Both the position numbers and the translations under genes were made by a program. A stretch of DNA of 51,222 nucleotides, from assembly GCA_004172935.1 (NCBI GenBank), contig SDZD01000047.1:1-51222 (forward strand). The letters run 5' to 3'. Positions within the stretch are counted from its first letter, which is position 1. Every line of letters starts with the position of its first letter. This DNA is from a bacterium (GTDB taxonomy: Bacteria; Armatimonadota; Abditibacteriia; Abditibacteriales; Abditibacteriaceae). Below, one piece after another: positions 24,337-32,223 of this stretch. Under the pieces are notes generated by a model. The model ran no database searches. It was not told where the DNA came from and worked only from the letters and a program-made list of their open reading frames with translations.

Positions 24337-24561
24337 TTCCTCACCTTGTCCCTTTTTTGATATTTTCTCAGGAAACTGATTGGGGTCTTTTGCACAAAAA
24401 AGTGTTCTTCTTTTGTTTTTAACAAAAAGAGGGAAACAGCCAATTTTCTATGACAAAGCGCGCGCCATGTTGTAACATAGGTGAAGCACCTACGTGGAAC
24501 ATCGCCCGGTTTTCCTCGTCACGGGTGTGACTCTATCCCATTTTTCAGGAGACCTAAATTC

Positions 24562-25251
24562 ATGCCGGGACGTGTTTGGACTAAAGACAAATTGATCGCA
24601 GAGATCAAAAAATTGCACCGCGAGGGTGTAGACCTCTCGCCCACCTCGATTCAGCGCACCCATTCGGCGCTGTTCTCGTCGGCTCGTTCGAGTTCGCACT
24701 TCGGTTCATGGCGCTCAGCCATGGAAGCAGCGGGCTTTGACTACGATAACTTCAAGCGCGTTAAACAAAGATGGACTCGTGAAGAGATCCTTGAACGCAT
24801 CCGCGAAATGAATGCACAGGGTCACGACCTCCTCGACCCACGCTTCAAAACTCGCAACCGTTCGTTGTATCTGGCTGCCTGCGCTCATCGCTATTTCGGC
24901 TCATGGCGTCGCGCCGTCGAAGCAGCGGGACTCGACCACGAGCGTATGCGCGAAAGCCGCGTGTGGACTCAGGGCCGCATCCTGCGCACCATCCAAGATT
25001 TGGCCACACAGGGCAAACCTCTGGGCTGGGCTTATATCGAGGAACACGAACCCGGCATCTACCGTGCCGCGCGTCGTAAAGAGAACTTTGGTTCATGGGC
25101 CGCCGCTCTTCAAGCAGCTGGCGTTGATGGTTCACGGGCGTCCATCAGCGAACCAGTTCACTCGCAAGCAGTCATGATGATGGCCGGTGAAAATCCTGTT
25201 CCAGCAATCGACCCTAAAGTCGAGGGCGACAACTGTAAAGTCAAGGCATAA
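24562..25251 (+). CDS. Three-repeat homing-endonuclease-associated-repeat protein, likely DNA-binding
   Basis: The start is the ATG at 24562 with the ribosome site AGGAG, giving 229 residues. It consists of three copies of a roughly 55-residue repeat at about 5-60, 70-124 and 134-189. Each begins with a Trp-Thr and an Ile/Leu-rich helix and ends with a core such as HFGSWRSAMEAAGFD, YFGSWRRAVEAAGLD or NFGSWAAALQAAGVD. This is the homing-endonuclease-associated repeat (HNH_repeat), which is usually fused to HNH nucleases and is thought to bind DNA. No nuclease domain is present. It may be a regulator or nucleoid protein; the 40-residue tail is disordered. A strong terminator follows. Confidence 0.75.
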   Translation: MPGRVWTKDKLIAEIKKLHREGVDLSPTSIQRTHSALFSSARSSSHFGSWRSAMEAAGFDYDNFKRVKQRWTREEILERIREMNAQGHDLLDPRFKTRNRSLYLAACAHRYFGSWRRAVEAAGLDHERMRESRVWTQGRILRTIQDLATQGKPLGWAYIEEHEPGIYRAARRKENFGSWAAALQAAGVDGSRASISEPVHSQAVMMMAGENPVPAIDPKVEGDNCKVKA

Positions 25252-25272
25252 CTTCCACTCCCCGCTTCCCCC

Positions 25273-25305
25273 AACCCGCGATTTCCCATCGCGGGTTTTC
25301 TTTTT
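25273..25305 (+). terminator. Intrinsic terminator after the repeat protein
   Basis: AACCCGCGAT and ATCGCGGGTT form a perfect 10-base stem with a 5-base loop, followed by TTCTTTTT. It lies 21 bases after the stop. Confidence 0.85.
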
Positions 25306-25355
25306 CGTGGTTCATGCCCATCATTGATTAGTGCCACTACAACAGAGCAAAATTT

Positions 25356-25661
25356 ATGAGCGATAAATTCGTCTGGTCGGACGCCTGGATATTGTTGGCC
25401 CTGTTGTATGCGGGCGATAAAGCCGAGCGCGCGACCATCAGCAGCATTGCCGATGGCATCGACCACTCTATTCCCACTGACGAAGAGTTGGACGAGGCTT
25501 TTACCCGCTTGAGCGCGGAGGGCCTGATTGAAAACAAGGCAGGGCGCTTCACGGCAACAGACCGCACCAAAGAGGCGTATCTGCGCACTCATACGCCGCG
25601 CAGAACGGTTTCGAAGGAATTGGACGACATAAAGCGCTTTTTGGGCATCACTCCGAACTGA
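25356..25661 (+). CDS. Small winged-helix-like protein, unknown
   Basis: This 101-residue protein reads as a winged helix-turn-helix: 'WSDAWILLALLYAGDKAERATISSIADGI', then 'LDEAFTRLSAEGLIENKAGRFTATDRTKEAY'. The pattern of helix, recognition-type helix and GRF-type wing suits a DNA-binding or protein-interaction domain. No family name can be supported. It is cytoplasmic. It lies between a terminator and the glycosyltransferase operon and could regulate that operon, which is only inference from position. Confidence 0.6.
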   Translation: MSDKFVWSDAWILLALLYAGDKAERATISSIADGIDHSIPTDEELDEAFTRLSAEGLIENKAGRFTATDRTKEAYLRTHTPRRTVSKELDDIKRFLGITPN

Positions 25662-25736
25662 AAACGAGCGAAAAAGATTGCATCTCAATGGCCTGTGCAT
25701 GGTCAAAGCCAGTAGCGCCTAAACTGGGCGCCCTTC

Positions 25737-26615
25737 ATGCCGTCAGTTTCCGTCGTCGTATTGCACCATAATAAAGCGCACTACTCGCGTGCGTGTCTCG
25801 ATTCCCTGCTCACCTCGACAGGACGCCCGCTTCAAATCGTCAACGTCGATAATGGCTCGAACGACGAGACGCCGCGCATTCTGGATGAGTGGGAAGCCAA
25901 AGCCCAACAAGCGGGCATTGATACGGCGCGACTGCGTTTTGAAGAAAACATCGGCGCCATCCGTGGGCGCAACGAGGCGCTGAAACAGTGCCACGGCGAC
26001 TACATCGCTTTTCTGGACAACGATACCGTGTGTGGGCAAGCCGACTGGCTCGAACGCCTGAGCGATTTTCTCGACTCGAAGCCCGATTGCGCGTTGGTGT
26101 GCCCGAAACTGGTGTTCCCGTGGGAACCGTTCCAAATCGAGTGTTTGGGCGCGGGCACCTCACGAACCGGGCGCATCCAATACATTGGGCGCGGCGACGA
26201 GCGCGATAGCTTCAAAGAGCCGTTCACCATCCAATGCGCCATTTCGGCGGCGTGGCTGGCGCGGCGCACCGTCTTCGACCAAATCGGCGACTTGGACGAA
26301 GTGTTTTCCCCGGTTCAATACGAAGACCTCGATTGGTGCTTCCGGGCGCGCGAAGCAGGCTTTTCGCTGTGGGCTGATCCGAGCGTCGAGGTGTTCCACT
26401 TCGAACACACCACGACGGCAGGGTCGAACGACATCAACTTCCGCTATGTGACAGCGAAGAACAGCGTGGAATTTAAAAAGCGCTGGGCGAAGATGTTCAC
26501 AGTAGAAGATGGCCCCAGCGACGCCGATTGCAAATGGCGGGACATCGAGCGCAAAACGATTGAACAAGTGAATGCGGCGTCGCTTTTGCCGCGAAACGAA
26601 GATTCCTTGTCATGA
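25737..26615 (+). CDS. Family 2 glycosyltransferase
   Basis: This 292-residue GT-A enzyme should transfer a sugar from a nucleotide donor. The N-terminus (VSVVVLHHNKAHYSRACLDS) and 'VDNGSNDETPRIL' are the GT2 nucleotide-binding start. The DxD-type motif is FLDNDT (Asp94-Asp96). The acceptor-side motif is EDLDWCFRAREAG near residue 198. There is no membrane segment. Its stop overlaps the start of the PAP2 gene by four bases (ATGA), so the two are co-translated. It opens an envelope or lipid gene set running to about 29330. Confidence 0.88.
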   Translation: MPSVSVVVLHHNKAHYSRACLDSLLTSTGRPLQIVNVDNGSNDETPRILDEWEAKAQQAGIDTARLRFEENIGAIRGRNEALKQCHGDYIAFLDNDTVCGQADWLERLSDFLDSKPDCALVCPKLVFPWEPFQIECLGAGTSRTGRIQYIGRGDERDSFKEPFTIQCAISAAWLARRTVFDQIGDLDEVFSPVQYEDLDWCFRAREAGFSLWADPSVEVFHFEHTTTAGSNDINFRYVTAKNSVEFKKRWAKMFTVEDGPSDADCKWRDIERKTIEQVNAASLLPRNEDSLS

Positions 26616-27340
26616 TCGCCGCTATTCCCGAATTTTTGAGAGAGTTCGCCCACCAACTGCCCATCTTTGGACTGCCTTTTCTGTTGTCCTGGGCCATTGT
26701 GTTGGGTGTGGAACTGCTTATTGGCAAGCGAGTTCAAGGTCACTTGCGCCCGCACATTTTGCGGGTCGACCAGCACCTGCGAACATGGGCGCTATCGAAA
26801 CGCTACAAAGAGCGCGGCAACCCCAACTCAGAGCGCCACCTCCGCACATGGTTCATGCGTTTCTGGACTAACTTTGCCTCGGCCCCTTCGCTCATCGTGC
26901 TGTCGTTAGCGGTAGCAATATGGGCGCACGCGGCTCATGTCGTCCACCCGACTCTGTGGTATTTTCCTGGCCTGTGCTACCTCGGCTCGATGTCGCAGTC
27001 TTATGTTTCCAAGCGCGTCATCAAACGTATGCGTCCACGCCGCGAACATGGGGCATTTGGCTTTAAAATGAAGGATGGCTCGTTTCCATCAGGTCACTCG
27101 CTCACCAGTTTTTGCTTCTGGGTCGCCCTTGCCATCACAATGGCATTGGCGGGTTTGCCAACAATCGAAGTTGTATTAATGGGGGTCATGGCCGCTATTA
27201 CAATCGGTTTTACTGGCTTTAGTCGCGTATACATGGGTGTGCATTTTCCCACCGATATTCTCGGTGGTTTCCTGATGGGAATAATCTGGACGCTCGTTTG
27301 TGTCGTCGTGTTAGTGCCCGCGCTAGTGCGCGGCTTTTAG
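26612..27340 (+). CDS. PAP2-family membrane phosphatase
   Basis: This 242-residue polytopic membrane phosphatase belongs to the type 2 phosphatidic acid phosphatase superfamily. All three catalytic signatures are visible: Lys134-x6-Arg141-Pro142 (KRVIKRMRP), PSGH at 159-162, and SRVYMGVHFPTD at 204-215 (His211 is the nucleophile-type histidine, Asp215 its partner). Substrates in this family include undecaprenyl pyrophosphate, phosphatidylglycerol phosphate and other lipid phosphates. The long N-terminal loop with 'RHLRTW' repeats is unusual. It overlaps the GT2 gene upstream and lies 8 bases before the acyl carrier gene. Confidence 0.9.
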   Translation: MIAAIPEFLREFAHQLPIFGLPFLLSWAIVLGVELLIGKRVQGHLRPHILRVDQHLRTWALSKRYKERGNPNSERHLRTWFMRFWTNFASAPSLIVLSLAVAIWAHAAHVVHPTLWYFPGLCYLGSMSQSYVSKRVIKRMRPRREHGAFGFKMKDGSFPSGHSLTSFCFWVALAITMALAGLPTIEVVLMGVMAAITIGFTGFSRVYMGVHFPTDILGGFLMGIIWTLVCVVVLVPALVRGF

Positions 27341-27348
27341 GAACAACA

Positions 27349-27594
27349 ATGGAAGAATTGAAACATCGCATCAAGCAAATGATTGTGGAACGCCTGTTTT
27401 TGCAAGTCGAGCCTTCGGACATCGGCGACGATGAACCGTTGATGGAAACCTACGGTGTCGATTCGGTCGCGCTGTTCGAGTTGGCCGTTGGCCTTGAAGA
27501 TGAATTCGGCGTGTCGATGGAAGATCGCGATTTTTCGGTGGACGTGTTCCGTAGCGTGAACACCATCGCCAAAGTCGTCGAAGCGAAATCGTGA
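27349..27594 (+). CDS. Acyl carrier protein-like
   Basis: This 81-residue acyl carrier protein has the phosphopantetheine attachment Ser39 in GVDSVALFELA. It begins at the ATG at 27349; the frame opens earlier but only inside the PAP2 gene. It is not in a fatty acid synthesis cluster, so it is likely a specialised carrier used with the following alpha/beta-hydrolase-like protein. Its stop overlaps the GTG start of that gene. Exosortase-type envelope loci carry a similar ACP and hydrolase pair; here no exosortase is in view. Confidence 0.85.
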   Translation: MEELKHRIKQMIVERLFLQVEPSDIGDDEPLMETYGVDSVALFELAVGLEDEFGVSMEDRDFSVDVFRSVNTIAKVVEAKS

Positions 27595-28340
27595 GCGTAG
27601 ACGCCTTTTTCTTCGCCGACGACTTGTTCGGCGTGTGGCGCGAAGCGGTGGGTGCCCAGCGCGTATGGGTGCTGGCGCCCCCGTTCGGCGAAGAAGAGAA
27701 GTCGGCTCGCCGCACCCTGACCGACATCGCGCGCGAATTTGAGGCGCGAGGCGAATCGAGCCTATTGTTTTCGTTTCGCGGTTGCGGCGACTCGAAAGGC
27801 GATTTCGCGCGCATGGGTCTGGGCGACTGGCGCGATGACCTCGCCAATGCCCTCAGCGAGGCCAAACAGCGCGCTCCCAAAGCCCAAATCGGACTACTCG
27901 GTGCGCGACTGGGCGCCAGCCTGTGCTTACAGGTCGCCGCAGGGCGCGACGACATAGCCGAGTTGGCTCTGCTGGAACCGCTGCTTTCGGGGCGCTCGTT
28001 TTTGAGTCAACAGATGATGCGCCAGAAAATTCGCGCTCAGATGACGGGCGAAACAGGCGCAGCAGCAGAACAGGTCAAGAGCACCGAATATGACGACCTC
28101 GATGGTTGGGCACTTGGTCCCACCATGAAAGCCGATTTGCAAGCCCTCGACGTGATGAAGCAGTCGTTTGAATTGAAGTCGCGCACCCGCATTTTTCAAA
28201 TAGGGCCAAAAGCCGAAGTCACCCCGCCACTGCGCGCACTGAGCGAAAAATTGGGCGCTTCAGCCGAAGCGGTCGTTATGCCGCCCTTCTGGAACTTGCT
28301 CGACTACTCCGATTCGGCATCACTGTTAGCCTCGCTTTAA
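27591..28340 (+). CDS. Alpha/beta-hydrolase-like protein lacking the nucleophilic serine
   Basis: This 249-residue protein starts from a GTG overlapping the ACP stop. The alpha/beta-hydrolase core is clear: 'VWVLAPPFGEEEKSARR', then 'LLFSFRGCGDSKGDF' (the oxyanion-side strand), then the nucleophile elbow GLLGARLGAS. In a normal serine hydrolase the elbow reads GxSxG; here it is G-A-R-L-G with Arg106 in the serine position. Hydrolases associated with exosortase A loci are reported to vary at this elbow as I recall, so this may be a known lineage feature. Its action is probably as a non-hydrolytic acyl- or ACP-binding partner. Confidence 0.75.
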   Translation: MSVDAFFFADDLFGVWREAVGAQRVWVLAPPFGEEEKSARRTLTDIAREFEARGESSLLFSFRGCGDSKGDFARMGLGDWRDDLANALSEAKQRAPKAQIGLLGARLGASLCLQVAAGRDDIAELALLEPLLSGRSFLSQQMMRQKIRAQMTGETGAAAEQVKSTEYDDLDGWALGPTMKADLQALDVMKQSFELKSRTRIFQIGPKAEVTPPLRALSEKLGASAEAVVMPPFWNLLDYSDSASLLASL

Positions 28341-28391
28341 CCACCACATTCCCGTGAGTGGAATACTCCAGGGGAGGCAAGGCCCAAACCA

Positions 28392-29330
28392 GTGAATACG
28401 AGTTCTCAAAATCCGCCGATTCCACCCGCCGCAGCGCCCCAACCCCTTGGCGCCCCCGATGCTCCGGCGCCAGTAGTTCCAACGCGCGACGCCCCGGCCA
28501 ACATCAAAAGCGTGTTGGCCCCGTTGCTGTTGCTCGTCGTCCTGCAATTTGGCGCGCCTTTCCTCCCCATTCCCAATATCGTCGTTGCGCTCGTAGGCAT
28601 CACCATTCTGACGTTGCTCTATGTGGGTAGCGTCGTTGGTTTCTCTCTGGGCGTAGCTCGTCAGCAGTGGTCGTTGCCCATCCTCATCGCGGGCTTCGTT
28701 GGTTGCGGCTCGGCGTGGGGCGCGTTTCAAATGTTCGGACGTGGCATTCCCTTCGGCTATGCCCTTCAAAACTTCGCGCTACTGGGGCTGGGAACCTTCT
28801 TTGGCCTGCTTATCTCGAAGATGATTAAGCACGCCAACATGATTGGGCCAATCGGTGTGATGGTGGCACTCATCGACATCTGGGGCGTCTTGTTTGGAGG
28901 TATCGTTGCGCAGTTGCTCACCAACAAAGCCACCAAAAGTATCGCCACCACAGCGATGGGTTCTGGCCCGAAACTCGGCGCGGCCACATCCAAATTCCAC
29001 CTCGCGCTCCCCGATATTGGCATTGGCGACTACCTCTTTCTCGCGCTGTTTTTGGGAGCCATCGTGCATTTTGGCATGAACTGGCGCGCATCGGCGATTT
29101 GGATGTGGGCTGGAGTCTCAGCAGCCCTACTCGCCATCGTGCTACTGCCCTTCATTCCGGCGCTACCGGGCTTGCTATTTCTCGGTGCGGGGGCAGTCTT
29201 GCCTAATTTGAAATACTTTCAGTTCACCCGCGAGGAAAAGTTCGCCCTGCTGTACGCTGGAATTTTCGTCGGCCTGTTAACAATTGGGTTGTATTTCGGT
29301 TTCACTTCCATGCTTCCGAAACAGCCGTAG
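28392..29330 (+). CDS. Presenilin/SPP-like GxGD membrane aspartyl protease candidate
   Basis: The start is a GTG at 28392 and the protein has 312 residues. A Pro/Ala-rich N-terminus (1-38) is followed by about nine hydrophobic segments. Three features match the presenilin/signal peptide peptidase family in the right order and spacing: Asp162 within a membrane segment (ALIDIWGVLFGG, the position of the 'YD' motif), a GxGD motif G-I-G-D (210-213, Asp213) at the start of the next segment, one further segment, then a PAL motif (256-258, PALPGLLF). The Tyr of YD is Ile here. These are visible motifs; enzyme activity is inference. It follows the ACP/hydrolase genes by 51 bases and its stop lies in a palindromic repeat. 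Confidence 0.6.
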   Translation: MNTSSQNPPIPPAAAPQPLGAPDAPAPVVPTRDAPANIKSVLAPLLLLVVLQFGAPFLPIPNIVVALVGITILTLLYVGSVVGFSLGVARQQWSLPILIAGFVGCGSAWGAFQMFGRGIPFGYALQNFALLGLGTFFGLLISKMIKHANMIGPIGVMVALIDIWGVLFGGIVAQLLTNKATKSIATTAMGSGPKLGAATSKFHLALPDIGIGDYLFLALFLGAIVHFGMNWRASAIWMWAGVSAALLAIVLLPFIPALPGLLFLGAGAVLPNLKYFQFTREEKFALLYAGIFVGLLTIGLYFGFTSMLPKQP

Positions 29331-29395
29331 AGACATGGTAAGCCATGTCCGCTTCAAACCGATGTACCAATGGACATGGCACGCTATGTCCCTAC
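29327..29395. repeat. Paired palindromic repeat upstream of leuS
   Basis: The left arm (29327-29350) is itself palindromic, GTAG-AG-ACATGG-TAAG-CCATGT-CC. The right arm (29371-29395) is a diverged inverted copy ending CTATGTCCCTAC. About 20 bases lie between them. The left arm supplies the stop codon of the upstream gene. Elements built on GACATGG/CCATGTC palindromes are known intergenic repeats in various bacteria. Confidence 0.6.
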
Positions 29396-29399
29396 TGAT

Positions 29400-31892
29400 A
29401 TGAACGACCGCTATAATCCGAAATCTGTTGAATCGAAGTGGCAAGCCAAATGGCGTGACGCCAATTTGTTCGCGACTCAAAATAACCCCGACAAACCCAA
29501 ATTCTACTACCTCGACATGTTCCCCTACCCATCGGGCGCTCTGCATGTCGGGCATGTTCGCAACTACGCCATCGGAGACGCCATCGCACGCTATCGCGTG
29601 ATGAATGGCTACAACGTCCTGCACCCGATGGGTTGGGACGCCTTTGGCTTGCCCGCCGAAAACGCGGCGATTAAAAATCAGGTTCACCCAGCCGAATGGA
29701 CGGAGCGCTGCATCGTGCAAATGCACGAGCAGTTCGACAAATTGGGTATCGCTTTCGACTGGTCGCGCGAAGTTACCACTTGCCGCCCCGATTACTACAA
29801 ATGGACACAGTGGCTGTTCATCAAGTTCTTCAACGCGGGATTAGCCGAGCGCCGCACCGCCAACGTCAACTGGTGCCCGAAAGACCTGACTGTGTTGGCG
29901 AATGAGCAAGTCAAAGACGGACGCTGCGACCGTTGCGGCACTCTGGTCGAGCAAAAGCCGTTGACACAGTGGTTCTTCAAAACAACGGCCTATGCCCAAC
30001 GCCTGTTGGACGATTTGGACACCCTGACTGACTGGCCTGATCGCGTCGTGAAGATGCAGCGCGAGTGGATTGGCCGCTCAGAGGGCGTCAACTTCCGCTT
30101 CAAAGTTAAGGGTTCAGGCGAAGACATCGAAGTGTTCACAACCCGCGTGGACACTGTGTTCGGCGTCACCTATATGGTCATCGCTCCCGACCATGAATTG
30201 GCGACCAAACTGACTGATGGCACCGAATGGGAGTTGCCCGCGCGCGAATTTCGTGACCATGTCGCACGCCAGAAGGACGAGCAGCGCGACCGCAGCACCG
30301 ATATTCCCAAAGAAGGCATCTTTACCGGCGCCTACTGCATCAACCCGATGAACGGCGCCGAAGTGCCCATCTGGTTGGGCAACTACGTGCTGTCCGACTA
30401 CGGTAGCGGCGCTGTCATGGCCGTGCCCGCCCACGATGAGCGCGACTTCGAGTTCGCCCAAAAATACCAGTTGCCCATTAATGTCGTTGTCTCGCCCGGC
30501 ACCGCTGCCGAGGCATACACCGACAAATACGAGGGCGCTCTGGTCAACTCTGGCGAGTTCGATGGTTTGAATCCCGTCGATGGTCGCCTGAAAATCGCCG
30601 AATACATGGAAGCCAATGGCATTGGTGAACGCGCGGTTAATTTCAAACTGCGCGACTGGTGCTTGTCGCGTCAGCGCTACTGGGGTTGCCCGATTCCCAT
30701 CGTCTATCGCGAAGATGGCAGCATCGAAACCGTGCCCGAAGACCAGTTGCCAGTGATGCACCCCACCGACATCGAGTTCACCGGAAAAGGCGGCAACCCA
30801 CTGGCGCAGTCGGAAAGCTTCATCAACACGGTCGATTCAGAAGGTCGCCCAGCGCGCCGCGAAACCGACACGATGGATACCTTCGTCGATTCGAGTTGGT
30901 ACTTCCTGCGCTTCTGCTCGCCCGACTACGCCGATGGCCCGTTCCGTCGAGAAGACGTGGATCGTTGGATGCCATTAGATCAGTACGTTGGCGGCGTCGA
31001 ACACGCCACCATGCACTTGATTTACGCCCGCTTCTTCACCAAGGTATTGTTCGATTTGGGCTTGGTTGGCATCGAAGAGCCGTTCCCACGCCTGTTCACT
31101 CAGGGCATGGTAACCATGTTGGCCAAAGGCGTCGGAGAAAATGGCGAGGACAAGGTCATGAAAATGAGCAAGTCGAAGGGCAACGTCGTGGCATTGGACG
31201 ATGCCGTCGAGCGCTTCGGCGCCGACGCCACGCGCATGATGACCTTGTTCATGGGGCCAGCCGCTCAAGACGCCGAATGGACAGCGCAAAGCGAAGACAC
31301 CTTCGCGGGTCAGTTCCGCTTCCTGGAGCGCGTGTGGCGTACTGCTACGTCGGTAAAGTTCAACCCGAATTGGCGCGAACAAATCGGCGCAGGCGCAACC
31401 GACGCTGACCGCGCGTTGCGTCGCCGTACCCACCAGACCATCGAGAAAGTCGGCACCGACATCGAGCGCTTCCAGATGAACACGGCGATTTCATCGCTGA
31501 TGCAGCACCTGAACACCATTCAGGACTGGCAGAACAAGCCGAACAGCGACCCAAATGTGGGCAGCGAAGCCATCGAGTCGTTGTTGCTGATCTTGAGTCC
31601 CTTCGCGCCGCACCTGTGCGACGAGTTGGGCGAATATCTGGGCTTCACCAAGTCGTTCTACGAAATGACGTGGCCCTCTTTCAGCGCAGAAATCGCCAAA
31701 GAAGAGGAAATCACCATTCCGGTTCAGGTCAACGGCAAATTACGCGCGCGCCTGTCGGTTGCCGCCGAAATGACGCCAGAGGCTCTGGAAACGCTGGCAT
31801 TGGCTTCCGAAGAGGTTAGCCCTCATCTGGAAGGCAAGAAGCCCAAAAAAGTCATCATCGTGCCGGGCCGCATGGTCAACATCGTGGTGTAA
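29400..31892 (+). CDS. leuS: Leucyl-tRNA synthetase
   Basis: LeuRS charges tRNA-Leu with leucine. I use the ATG at 29400 (MNDRYNPKSVESKWQ), which matches the family's usual N-terminus; an earlier in-frame ATG at 29370 lies in the palindromic repeat. At 830 residues the length is typical of bacterial LeuRS. The HIGH-type motif is PYPSGALHVGH at residues 42-52. The KMSKS motif is KMSKSKGN. The connective editing domain and a C-terminal domain with 'IPVQVNGKLRARL' are present. The stop overlaps the next ATG by one base. Confidence 0.97.
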   Translation: MNDRYNPKSVESKWQAKWRDANLFATQNNPDKPKFYYLDMFPYPSGALHVGHVRNYAIGDAIARYRVMNGYNVLHPMGWDAFGLPAENAAIKNQVHPAEWTERCIVQMHEQFDKLGIAFDWSREVTTCRPDYYKWTQWLFIKFFNAGLAERRTANVNWCPKDLTVLANEQVKDGRCDRCGTLVEQKPLTQWFFKTTAYAQRLLDDLDTLTDWPDRVVKMQREWIGRSEGVNFRFKVKGSGEDIEVFTTRVDTVFGVTYMVIAPDHELATKLTDGTEWELPAREFRDHVARQKDEQRDRSTDIPKEGIFTGAYCINPMNGAEVPIWLGNYVLSDYGSGAVMAVPAHDERDFEFAQKYQLPINVVVSPGTAAEAYTDKYEGALVNSGEFDGLNPVDGRLKIAEYMEANGIGERAVNFKLRDWCLSRQRYWGCPIPIVYREDGSIETVPEDQLPVMHPTDIEFTGKGGNPLAQSESFINTVDSEGRPARRETDTMDTFVDSSWYFLRFCSPDYADGPFRREDVDRWMPLDQYVGGVEHATMHLIYARFFTKVLFDLGLVGIEEPFPRLFTQGMVTMLAKGVGENGEDKVMKMSKSKGNVVALDDAVERFGADATRMMTLFMGPAAQDAEWTAQSEDTFAGQFRFLERVWRTATSVKFNPNWREQIGAGATDADRALRRRTHQTIEKVGTDIERFQMNTAISSLMQHLNTIQDWQNKPNSDPNVGSEAIESLLLILSPFAPHLCDELGEYLGFTKSFYEMTWPSFSAEIAKEEEITIPVQVNGKLRARLSVAAEMTPEALETLALASEEVSPHLEGKKPKKVIIVPGRMVNIVV

Positions 31893-32164
31893 TGCATCCT
31901 CGCAAGCCTTCCATCAAAGGAGCGGCGAATAAATCTCGTGACAACCGCGAAGCCCTCGAAAACAGTGGGCTTTGCGGTTGTTACTATTGCGAGGAAACAT
32001 TCTCCCCTTCCGAAATCACCAAATGGGTGGGCGAAGACAACAATGGTGTTGGTCAGACCGCGCTATGCCCTCGTTGCAATATCGACTCGGTGCTTGGCGA
32101 TTCGCAGGGCATTGATTTATCGCCCGAAAGCCTCAAACGCCTTCGCAGGGCTTGGTTCTGGTAA
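31892..32164 (+). CDS. Small CxxC zinc-type cytoplasmic protein
   Basis: This 90-residue protein starts on the last base of the leuS stop codon. It carries two knuckles, CGCYYC and CPRC, likely binding one zinc ion, with 'ETFSPSEITKWVGEDNNGVGQTALCPRCNIDSVLG'-like spacing between. Small proteins of this shape are annotated only as cytoplasmic or hypothetical. The tight overlap points to translational coupling with leuS, but I know of no functional link. Confidence 0.7.
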   Translation: MHPRKPSIKGAANKSRDNREALENSGLCGCYYCEETFSPSEITKWVGEDNNGVGQTALCPRCNIDSVLGDSQGIDLSPESLKRLRRAWFW

Positions 32165-32223
32165 ATAATCCTCCTTCAGTCGCACAGTGAACAAGGTGGT
32201 GTAAAATCGGAACTAAACCTCCG

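Noticed and set aside
30114..30761. Minus-strand open frame inside leuS
   Set aside because: LeuS is certain on the plus strand, and the antisense frame arises from GC-rich codon bias.
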